A stretch of 64,000 nucleotides of DNA, from positions 29,435,989-29,499,988 of the forward strand of contig NC_092572.1 in the NCBI RefSeq assembly GCF_037975245.1, in the 5' to 3' direction. Positions 15,001 through 27,000 of this stretch are shown piece by piece; position 1 is the stretch's first letter, and every line of letters begins with the position of its first letter. Below the pieces are notes generated by a model that ran no database searches, was not told the origin of the DNA, and was given only the letters and a program-made list of their open reading frames with translations. The DNA comes from Apostichopus japonicus (lineage: Eukaryota > Echinodermata > Holothuroidea > Aspidochirotida > Stichopodidae). Position numbers and translations under genes: made by a program.

Positions 15001-18000
15001 AGCAGATGCGGCACACTCAAGGAAGAGACGCTATAATGAATCTACAGCTGTAGTGATGGTAAAGTTCACTTGATCATGTCAGAATATATTACAAAATATT
15101 GATAAGTTTGATCCCACAACTATATACTGCACACATGATGCGCAGTTTCATCATTCTGTAATAAATACATTACATCCTGTGGCATAAAATCTTTAAACAT
15201 GGGGCCTCACAGAGAACTGGTATAAGTTGTGTATGTTTAACTGATATACAGTGTGCATAGACTATGATATGTGTCTTCATTTCAACATATTTAATTGCAG
15301 GACGTATCAGCATCATCCCCCTCAAACAGTCCTGTGTCATCACAGTCGGCAGATGTCCCACACTCAAAGAAGAGATGCTATAATGAATCTACAGCTGTAG
15401 TGATGGTAAAGTTCAGTCTATTTAGTCATCTCAGGCTATTTTGAAAAATATTGATGAGTTTGACCTTAAAACTATATAATCATCAAATAAATTGCGAGCC
15501 CTTTAAAGACTGATTACAAGTGATGGTGACAATGCTAGAATGTTGGATTTGCACATGTTTAGATCATTTCGGAACATATTTCTTATGTTGGATCTTCAGG
15601 AAATGAAAAGAAGGCATACTCTGAATGATGACCTAACAACCTACCAAATTTCCAGTTTGACTAATAGAGAATGAAGGACATAAAGACTTACTTTCCATAT
15701 TGTTGCACTTCATCCACATGGTACCATATTGTACCATCCTTACCAATGTAACTCAGTTTATCATTATTAGTTTAAGTTACACATTCATATTAAGCTCTTG
15801 TCTATACTGGATGATTACAAAATAGCAGGGATACTGTAATTCCTGATTTTTTTAATTTTGAAATATGGTTCCGGCTCCACACGCTCTTTCTGACCCTGTT
15901 GAAAGTAAAACACAAGCTGGTTTGTCAATCGGAACTTTCCCCAATAAAAAAATATAGAACAGACCTTCATACTATCGTACAGGTATGAGTACACATAACT
16001 ATGCTAGAACAGGAATGAGTAGAACAGGGCTGAGGATGAGTACACATAATAATGCTTGAACAGGGCTGAGTATGAGCACAAATAACTATCCTAAAGCAGG
16101 GCTCACTATGAGTACACATAACTATGCCAGAATAGGGCTGACTATGAGAACACATAACTATCCTAAAACAGGGCTAAGTATGAGTACACATAGCTATGCT
16201 AGAACAGGGCTGTGTATGAGCACACATAACTATGCTAGAACAGCTGGATGTGAGAACACTCAACTACGCCTGTTTCAACATATATTGCAGGGTGTATCAA
16301 CAGAATCTCTCTTAGAGCGTTCTGTGCCATCAAAGTCAGGCAATGTTCCACACTCAGAGAAGAGATGCATTGATGAATCTACAGCTGAAGTCATAGATGT
16401 CCCTTTGATGGTTAAGCTCATTCTATTTTTCAGTTAAGACTATTTCCAATATGTTGATAATTTTATAAATAAGTTACAGCATGCTAAAGGAAACTGTTGC
16501 AGTTGATGTGCCATTGTCAAGTTTAGACAGAAAATTCAAGGAAATGTGTGCCAATCAGGCTTCTATGATAGGAAATATGTTAAATGCATCTATGGTGGAC
16601 TGAATGAGTGCTCTTCAAGGTAATAACGTATTTGAATAAGTGCTCCCAAGTACCAATACTTTGTGACTATGAGGGCTGACTATGAGTACTCATAACTATC
16701 CTAAAATAGGGCTCCCTATGAGTACACATAAATATGCTTGAACAGGGCTGAGTATGAGTACACAAAATTATGCTAGAACAGGGCTGGGTTCGAGTACACA
16801 TAACTACGCTAGAACATGTATGAGTACACATAACTATGCTAGAACAGGTATGGGTACACATAACTATGCTAGAACAGGTATGGGTACACATAACTATGCT
16901 AGAACAGGGCTGAGTATGAGTACACAAAACTATGCTAGAACAGGGCTGAGTATGAGTTCATATAACTATGCTAGAACAGGTCTGAGTATAAGTACATATA
17001 ACTGGGCTGAGTATGAGTACACATAACTATGTTAGAGCAGCGCTGACTAGGAGTGCTCATTACAATGCCAAAATGCATAAATATCATTTCGACATATTAA
17101 ACTGTGCAAGAATATATGAGAAAAATAAACAATGGAACAACAAGAACACAAAAGTAACAATGTTCTATGCAAAGTAAAAGTATGTTTAAAATCATGACTC
17201 AGTTTGAGATGTTCTACAGTGTTATGAGACTTATCAGGAATTTATGGATTTTCCAGATCAATAAATATATCAAAATTATCTTCTTAAGTGACATCACACA
17301 TAGGAAGTGGACCTTATAGATACATCCTCTCAGTCATATCTTATTCAATTTAGTTATAAGTGGTATCAGCTCATAAATTCAGGGGTGAATGATGTAGGAT
17401 GTCAAAGGCCTACAAACTCAGGCAAGAGTTCTTTCCGCGAATTTGCAGAATTCGTGATTTCTTTTCTACTCAAACTTTCATCTCAAACTTAATCAGTCCT
17501 CTCTTCTCTCCTTACTATTACAAACTTCGCTTTCAGTATTTCCCTTAATATTGTCGCCTACCATCATACACTATTCATTCCATCCCATAATTATTCCACT
17601 TCGTTGGAAATGCACAATGCAGTTATGCAATTGATAGACTGGGCATGTCTCCCGCCCCTTCCCGCCCCCACCCCCCCTCACCAGAACTTCCTTTCCCTCT
17701 TGCACACCTGCATTACAAACTAAAATCCCACATACTGACTTAAATCAATATTTCTGCTATTCTGGATATTGCCTTGTCCTAGAAAACAAGTTCTTTTCTA
17801 CTCTGCCGATTTCTATAATCACCTCTTCCCAAGTTCACACTCTTATCAAGAATAAATAACTTTCTTGTGCTATGACTTGCATATAGCAATTCAACATGGA
17901 AGAATGAATTGGCTTAATTTTGGTTACTTACCTAGCATCTATGCAAGTAAGCAAGTTTCTCATTGGCAAACACCTTGAACGCCTTTTTCAAACTATGTTA

Positions 18001-21000
18001 TTGTGCTCTGACTCGTGTATATTACACTGTATTTGGTCTCCTACTATCTAATTATATCATCTAGTACTAGAGCGAGAATGAAAATTTTATTTCACTAACA
18101 TGATAAGTTGATTTCTTTAGGGATTCTACATTATATCCTGCATCAAATGTTTAGCTATTTTACTGCATCTTAGGACATTTCTGCATTGTCTTGATATACA
18201 ATATGCTGTGAGATATCTGTATGCTATGCCAGGGCAGCATCCCCTTCCATTATAGAATCCTTTGCCTCTGCCCCTCCCGTCAAGGTTCAAGCCTCTATCA
18301 CAGTTAGTGGGGAGAAATTTTGAAGTAATGTCATTTGGTTAAGATGCCGAAGGCTCAGTAACTTTGGAATCGTGCTGGCGTGTGCGTGTGTATGCATTGT
18401 TTGTGTGCGTGTGTGTATATGACACCCTAGCTTGTAAACATGATTTTTCATGATAGGTAACATCTACAGTTCTCGTATTGTGCATGTATCTTCCCCATAA
18501 TTAGTACAAAAACTGTATTGTTTTTAGTGGAGGACACAGGTCATTTGGGGTTAACAGAGGGCAAAATGTGAAAAACTCAATTCTGCAGAACCTGAACAAC
18601 GAAGGAGGTTTGGTATGCGTGGTAGGATATCTGTTTGTAGTGTAAAATTTTAAGATAATTTGGAGTTGGTCACAATTCATTTAAGGTCATCAGGGTCAAA
18701 ATGTGAAATCCTTGTAAACACAATATCTCCAGATAGGAAACTTTATTAGCTCTCATATTTAGCATGCATCTTTCATCTTGTGAGTACAAGAACCCTATTA
18801 TTTTGGTGGAGGTCAAAGGTCATTTGGGGTCAGTTGAGGACCAAATGTCCAAATATCAAAAGTACTGTATCTTGAGAACTGTACCTTTAAAAGAGATAAT
18901 ATATGCATGGTACATTACCCAAATGATAAGTAAAATTGCTCTGCAATTTGGTATTGGTGAAAAATCATTTAAGGTTTTCAGAAGTCAGTCCATACAAACA
19001 TTCTAAAGGTCAGGTCTCAATGAAAATGTGAAATATATTCTGATTTTACTTCCCCATATGTAGTGGAATCTCTTGGCTGTTTTAGGTGGCTGTCACAGAT
19101 CAGCTTAAGTACATACAATATGAGAACTTCAGCCAGGGTTAGCTTGCAAACTACTCTTGTGTTGCATATGTAATGTATTTAAAAGCAAGTAACAGCTGGA
19201 AGGAATTTCCCTCTGGTTATATTTTTAAGAATTATGTGTGTTGCTATAGATTTAAAAGGTCATGTGAGGTCACCATTTGTCAAAGTATAAAAATATTTAG
19301 GATTGGTAACTCGGGAGCTTGCATAAGTTTCATGATTGCGTGTGGATTCATTCTGAAATCTTAAATCCAGGTAAGCACATGTTTTCGGAGTTTACAATGA
19401 TAGGATTCAAATTTTGGGAAACTTCATTAGTGTATCCTTTCTGTTGTACTACAAATGTAAAGCTTGGTTGAGCTTGATGCTTACTATGTAGAGATGCTCA
19501 AGTATAAGAATCAAAAGGTGAAAGGTCTTTTCAGGTTAACAAAAGTCAAAGTATGAAATCTTGTGAATTCACCAAAGGTCAAAACTTATAATCTTGTATG
19601 CAGTGTTCCAGTAATTTTCTCAATTGTGGCATCAAAAAGATTCACTTTTAAGCCCAATTATGGCTACCTGTTTACTAGTCAATATCATCATACTGCGTGT
19701 CTAACTCATTTCAACATATTTAATTGCAGGACGTATCAGCATCATCCCTCTCAGGCAATCCTGTGCCATCACAGTCAGCAGATGCGGCACACTCAAGGGA
19801 GAGACGCTATAATGAATCTACAGCTGTAGTGTTGGTAAAGTTCACTTGATCATGTCAGAATATATTACAAAATATTGATAAGTTTGATCCCACAACTATA
19901 TACTGCACACATGATGCGCAATTTCATCATTCTGTAATAAATACATTACATCCTGTGGCATAAAATCTTTAAACATGGGGCCTCACAGAGAACTGGTATA
20001 AGTTGTGTATGTTTAACTGATATACAGTGTGCATAGACTATGATATGTGTCTTCATTTCAACATATTTAATTGCAGGACGTATCAGCATCATCCCTCTCA
20101 GGCAATCCTGTGCCGTCACAGTCAGCAGATGCGGCACACTCAAGGAAGAGACGCTATAATGAATCTACAGCTGTAGTGATGGTAAAGTTCACTTGATCAT
20201 GTCAGAATATATTACAAAATATTGATAATGTTTGATCCCACAACTATATACTGCACACATGATGCGCAGTTTCATCATTCTGTAATAAATACATTACATC
20301 CTGTGGCATAAAATCTTTAAACATGGGGCCTCACAGAGAACTGGTATAAGTTGTGTATGTTTAACTGATATACAGTGTGCATAGACTATGATATGTGTCT
20401 TCATTTCAACATATTTAATTGCAGGACGTATCAGCATCATCCCCCTCAAACAGTCCTGTGTCATCACAGTCGGCAGATGTCCCACACTCAAAGAAGAGAT
20501 GCTATAATGAATCTACAGCTGTAGTGATGGTAAAGTTCAGTCTATTTAGTCATCTCAGGCTATTTTGAAAAATATTGATAAGTTTGACCTTAAAACTATA
20601 TAATCATCAAATAAATTGCGAGCCCTTCAAAGACTGATTACAAGTGATGGTGACAATGCTAGAATGTTGGATTTGCACATGTTTAGATCATTTCGGAACA
20701 TATTTCTTATGTTGGATCTTCAGGAAATGAAAAGAAGGCATACTCTGAATGATGACCTAACAACCTACCAAATTTCCAGTTTGACTAATAGAGAATGAAG
20801 GACATAAAGACTTACTTTCCATATTGTTGCACTTCATCCACATGGTACCATATTGTACCATCCTTACCAATGTAACTCAGTTTATCATTATTAGTTTAAG
20901 TTACACATTCATATTAAGCTCTTGTCTATACTGGATGATTACAAAATAGCAGGGATACTGTAATTCCTGATTTTTTTAATTTTGAAATATGGTTCCGGCT

Positions 21001-24000
21001 CCACACGCTCTTTCTGACCCTGTTGAAAGTAAAACACAAGCTGGTTTGTCAATCGGAAATTTCCCCAATAAAAAAATATAGAACAGACCTTCATACTATC
21101 GTACAGGTATGAGAACACATAACTATGCTAGAACAGGAATGAGTAGAACAGGGCTGAGGATGAGTACACATAATAATGCTTGAACAGGGCTGAGTATGAG
21201 CACAAATAACTATCCTAAAGCAGGGCTCACTATGAGTACACATAACTATGCCAGAATAGGGCTGACTATGAGAACACATAACTATCCTAAAACAGGGCTA
21301 AGTATGAGTACACATAGCTATGCTAGAACAGGGCTGTGTATGAGCACACATAACTATGCTAGAACAGCTGGATGTGAGAACACTCAACTACGCCTGTTTC
21401 AACATATATTGCAGGGTGTATCAACAGAATCTCTCTTAGAGCGTTCTGTGCCATCAAAGTCAGGCAATGTTCCACACTCAGAGAAGAGATGCATTGATGA
21501 ATCTACAGCTGAAGTCATAGATGTCCCTTTGATGGTTAAGCTCATTCTATTTTTCAGTTAAGACTATTTCCAATATGTTGATAATTTTATAAATAAGTTA
21601 CAGCATGCTAAAGGAAACTGTTGCAGTTGATGTTCCATTGTCAAGTTTAGACAGAAAATTCAAGGAAATGTGTGCCAATCAGGCTTCTATGATAGGAAAT
21701 ATGTTAAATGCATCTATGGTGGACTGAATGAGTGCTCTTCAAGGTAATAACGTATTTGAATAAGTGCTCCCAAGTACCAATACTTTGTGACTATGAGGGC
21801 TGACTATGAGTACTCATAACTATCCTAAAATAGGGCTCTCTATGAGTACACATAAATATGCTTGAACAGGGCTGAGTATGAGTACACAAAATTATGCTAG
21901 AACAGGGCTGGGTTCGAGTACACATAACTACGCTAGAACATGTATGAGTACACATAACTATGCTAGAACATGTATGAGTACACATAACTATGCTAGAACA
22001 GGTATGGGTACACATAACTATGCTAGAACAGGGCTGAGTATGAGTACACAAAACTATGCTAGAACAGGGCTGAGTATGAGTTCATATAACTATGCTAGAA
22101 CAGGTCTGAGTATAAGTACATATAACTGGGCTGAGTATGAGTACACATAACTATGTTAGAGCAGCGCTGACTAGGAGTGCTCATTACAATGCCAAAATGC
22201 ATAAATATCATTTCGACATATTAAACTGTGCAAGAATATATGAGAAAAATAAACAATGGAACAACAAGAACACAAAAGTAACAATGTTCTATGCAAAGTA
22301 AAAGTATGTTTAAAATCATGACTCAGTTTGAGATGTTCTACAGTGTTATGAGACTTATCAGGAATTTATGGATTTTCCAGATCAATAAATATATCAAAAT
22401 TATCTTCTTAAGTGACATCACACATAGGAAGTGGACCTTATAGATACATCCTCTCAGTCATATCTTATTCAATTTAGTTATAAGTGGTATCAGCTCATAA
22501 ATTCAGGGGTGAATGATGTAGGATGTTAAAGGCCTTCAAACTCAGGCAAGAGTTCTTTCCGCGAATTTGCAGAATTCGTGATTTCTTTTCTACCTCCGAG
22601 ATTTACACCTCTCAATTTTTGTGAATTTCTAACAACAGGGTTAACTGTATCATTTCATTCGTCAGCATGTTTTTCATTACTGATGCATAGCATATCCAAC
22701 CTGCAGAGGGACAAAAACTATTATCCTAACATACTGTAACATACGCAAACGGAGCCTACACCCCATTTTTATTCTCTGGATTTTCATAATGGTCCCAACA
22801 TTCATGTATTGCACGATATTTTCTTAAGTTTCCCATGATTTTCAAATATTTTAGCATCATTAGAGCAGGGACAACTGAGGGGAAGTTGTAGTGCTGTAGC
22901 TGCTGAACATTATTCCAGATTAAAACTTACCATTGTGTACATTTTATGAACAGTGACTTTTAATTATGGGTTGCCATGATTGAAAGAATCATGTAGGGTA
23001 AAAATGACAGGCTAGGCATTTTGAGTGTGAAAACTTTGCTTTGAGTGTTTTAATAAATTTTAAATTCTTTATAAAATAGGCACCAAATTGTTGTCTTTAA
23101 CCTCTAATTTCTCAGAGCTTCCAGGGGCTTTGACGCCTGGATCCCAAACGGGGCGTTGCCCATTGACCCCACCATGGGCCCTAAGGCAGGCCATGCACCC
23201 CACCTGTAAATATGTCGCACTACGTGCTGTCTAACGCCTTGGGCGTTAGTATAGTATCACCCCCAAATTTCAGTGATTTTTACCGCAGGCTCATTCCTGA
23301 AACTGCAAGTGATTGTCTTATCTAACTCTGGCATTATATTTACTAAATTCTGATATTTGTATAACTGGTGAAGTGTGCTCATTTAATTATTATTAGGCTC
23401 GTATGTGACAGCTACAGATGTCTATACAATGTTGTAAATTGCTATACTTACCTAAATTCCTTATACATCAACTTAAATTAAGATTTGTAATTGGATGTTG
23501 TTGTTTTTCAGAGAAAAATCAACTCTTCAGGAACAGTTCATGAAGAACAGGGATCTCTGATTGGAACAGGTTAGTGCTGAATGTTCATGATAAATAGAAC
23601 ATCAACATGAAAACTGAAGTTTTTAGCTGTTGAACTGTTGCTGTTGAACTGTTCAACATCTGTTGAACTGTTGTTCTCCAAGAGATTCATAATGACCACA
23701 TCATGTATGAATAGAGCTTTATGGAGACTATCTGACGAGTCTGTGGCATTCACTTCTTTCCATAAAGTGCTATTTCCTTTTACCTCAGATTGTTGGCAAT
23801 TTTCTTATGAAAGCCATTTTTGTGTTCCCTAATATTAAAAACCAATAATCATATTAGCCCTAACTTTCACAATTCATGCTAATATGTATATAGATAGCAC
23901 TTATGCACGGCGCAACCTGTGATCGATACTTCCTGCATTATTGTGACAACACAAACTTTTAATACATTCAGAAAGTCAAATTATACTGTGCAAAAGAATT

Positions 24001-27000
24001 ATTAATCCTTAGTTAGTAGGACTTGAATGCCATCATAGCATAACGATAGGCTTACCAGTCTTTGCAGTAAGATTCACAGTGGTAGCTAATGACAAGCTAC
24101 TACACTCAGTATGTAGTAACTAGTGTTAACGTCAGGTTAAAGAAACAAATACTGAAATAATGGTGTCAATATGGTTGCATAGTATCAAGGACACAGTGGA
24201 ACAGCCACTGATAAATGAAGGTTCTTCATATCAGTATTGTTTAAAAGCCCAGTCACATCTCACCGGATTGCAACAATGGAGAGGGAACGAAGACAAAAAA
24301 TGGCACGCCGTTGATGTACGTTAGTATTTGTTTGGTCTGTGGTTCTCTTCCGTCTGTCTACGTTTCATTACCGGCAGGGTCCGGTTTGTCCGATGTCGAT
24401 TTTGAAATGCACAAAACTTGGAACAGACATCCACTGAAAAATGTCTCTCGTTATTTATTCGTTACTAATCCGTTAAGCTTCCGTTTTATCAGTTTCTCAT
24501 GCGTTTTGTTCGTTCTGTATGCATTTGGCATACTGTATTTCTCCGTTCGTCTCTGGTTATTGCTATTGCTCACCGGATCATTAACGGACAAAGAACGGAT
24601 GAAACGTAGAAGTACAGTACCAATACCGTATATTCGACGGACGCTAACGTAGAAATAACGGAAGTGCAAAGGAATAGAACTGACAATGAACAAATAGGTA
24701 ACGGACGTTACACGGAAGAAACGGAAGAACTCAGGCCAGGAAAGTATAACAGACGGACATAGAAAGGAGATGCAGTGTACCTCCACCTTGTCCACTCCAA
24801 GCGTCCCACGCCTCATTCTGCTCCTATAACCTCTACCGTCAACACCTACATCATGGACCCTTTAGAAAGCTTCAGACCACAGTGCCAGCTTGACAAGCAC
24901 AGATGCTTATCATTGAAGCCAACATCAAGAGCAATGAACAAGTCAAGAAGAGAAGGAAGCGACGTGTTCTGCGTTAATGCTGGTCTAGGGCCTGGCTAGG
25001 TCCACAGAGAAGACGGCAGTTAGTCTTTATGACCAACTAATGCAGGAGCTGCGAATGGAAGACCAAAATCTTTCATCAACTTCATGAGGACGCCCCCTGA
25101 TTTTGAGGCACTCCGGAGGCCCAGGTTTTAGACCGTTTCTTCTCCGTTGCTAGTCCGGTATGTCTGTTACTTTCCGGTACTCCTACGTTTTGTATGTTCT
25201 TTATCCGTTAATTGTCCGTTGTAAATTCGTTACTATCCTTTGGTGTTCGTTAGTTCGTTCGTTGTAATTCCGTTGTTCGTCCGTTGTTCGTCCGTTGCTG
25301 TCCGTCCCTTGTACGGTTGTGATCCGTTTTCACCGTTGAACGTCCGGTACGTTGCAACCCCCAGATGCATGCGCAACAACTTTTGCCAACGGAAGTAAAC
25401 CGGATGACTGTTTTTCGCACGTACTCTTGTCCGTTCGTGCAATCCGGTTAGATGTGACTGGGCCTTAATATTGATATTCTTTGTCCTACAAGATGTGTCC
25501 TTTCAATAAATGTTACTAACTGCTCAAAAATGTACAGTCATTCCTTATTGACCAGCCATTGAAAAAACTATGGAGGCTGGTCTTCAGTATTCTCACTTAA
25601 AGTATTCTCACTTAAAAGTACACTTAAGTATTCTCACTTAAAGGATTAGTCAACTTTTGAAAATGTTAGGACAAAACTAATCTTATGAGACTATTTTGTT
25701 GTTGGGCTGGTTTATGTTTCATATATTGCATAAATGATAAAAGATTGGTTCAGTTGATGAAATAATGTCTATCATAACTTCCTTGTGGTTAATTCATATA
25801 AATGTTTATGTCACTTTTTCTCCATCAACAAAAGAAGCAACAAATACAACAGTGGAACAACAAGAAGACAAAAGCAACGATGTTCCAAGCAAAAGAAACG
25901 TAAGTTAACAATCATGAGGACCCACTTTTGACATGTTCCGTAATGCAATGCAATGCATGTAATTTGCAATGTTTACAGCTGACACACATGTTTGCAACTG
26001 GTGCACAAGAAGGATACAACCGGCACAATGTTTGATCATAAGTCAACTTTTGGAGATTACATGCAATAAATTAAGTACTAATCAGAACTTTACACAGTTT
26101 CAACCATTGTCTTGTGCATATATAGCCGGCCAAAAAAGCAATGACCAGGCATAAATATATTTTTAGGTTAGGGAAATTAAAAGTGGCACCTTCCCATGAG
26201 GGTAGGGCCGGTTAAATCTGTCATCATAGGGACAACCTAAAAAGGCGGAACACAAAAATCAACATTTGCAGGCAAAATAATGGGTTTACTATGCACATGG
26301 ATCTTGTACTAAAAACAATGGGGTCACTTTAACTTAAAGAAAAGTGTAAAATGATACAAATGGGTGTTACTTACAGATCTGCCCAGAGCTATACGGAATC
26401 CACTGAACTTATTGGAAACAAACTGCTTAACAGTCCCAACGAAATAAAAAGACAATTGTGGCGCGGGTCAACCATATACCTTTGAAAATGAAATTGTATC
26501 CTTGGGAAACTTTCTAGGGTGGTTCACTTAGTTGGGGATGTCTCTGGGGTATGGTTGCTCTCTGAATGGCTTTAACTCAGGGAAAATAACCTCTTGGGGT
26601 GTATCATTCTCTAACGGGCCAAACAAGGACGTATAATTTAAATGGGGATTTACAATTCCATCACAACAGAAAATGAGCACAACGGGCGGTTCAACAATTA
26701 ATGGGGTTGCCAGATATTAGCGCAGGATAAGATAAAGGTCTGCCTCCATGGGTACAGCTTCGGTTGATTAGTAAACTTTTATTAAATATGAAATCTCCAT
26801 GTATAAAACAGTTCCAGGTGTTTACTAAACTTCCAATTATAGTATAAAAACTCAATAGGGAAATAGCTTCAGTGTTAACTTAACTTTCAGTTTATTTAGT
26901 ACGGGTAATCTAATACTGGTGAGGTTAGTATAAGAAGATAATTATCATCTCGTGCCCAACCATCTCAAACTTAATCAGTCCTCTCTTCTCTCCTTACTAT

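Larger units (their letters stand above)
14230..15420. repeat. 347-bp tandem array of linker exons, block 1
   Basis: Four units at exact 347-bp spacing, each with one 105-nt exon and its intron. Intron copies are almost identical (for example ATCATTCTGTAATAAATACA in each). Exons at 14260, 14607, 14954 and 15301. Confidence 0.92.
12012..17469. repeat. Large tandem duplication, block 1
   Basis: The segment from TCTCAAACTTAATCAGTCC to GAATTCGTGATTTCTTTTC is repeated directly at 17480-22593. The two are near-identical by eye. Block 1 is about 345 bp longer because it holds four rather than three 347-bp linker-exon units. Contents: TG-rich tract, AGGTCA repeat, linker exons, minisatellite, decayed slot-2 exon. 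Confidence 0.9.
19700..20545. repeat. 347-bp tandem array of linker exons, block 2
   Basis: Three units with exons at 19730, 20077 and 20425 (spacings 347 and 348). One unit fewer than block 1. Confidence 0.92.
17480..22593. repeat. Large tandem duplication, block 2
   Basis: Direct copy of 12012-17469. The junction is at about 17469-17480, where GATTTCTTTTCTAC meets TCAAACTTTCATCTC; in block 2 the same CTTTTCTAC continues into unrelated CTCCGAGATTTACACC. Three linker-exon units instead of four. Confidence 0.9.

Noticed and set aside
14476-15367. Three 65-codon minus-strand frames, near-identical
   Set aside because: They are the reverse strand of the 347-bp repeat units that hold plus-strand linker exons.
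14230-15420. Regularly spaced repeats that could suggest a CRISPR array
   Set aside because: The unit is 347 bp with nearly identical content throughout, contains an exon with GT..AG sites, and the genome is eukaryotic.
16667-17026. Open frames of 86-90 codons on both strands with 12-residue repeats
   Set aside because: They result from a 36-bp minisatellite whose period is divisible by 3; no start context, splice sites or domain support a gene.
24311-24816. Frames of 113 and 121 codons on opposite strands
   Set aside because: They lie inside the arm of the TTAA element at 24245-25464 and have no transposase similarity by eye.
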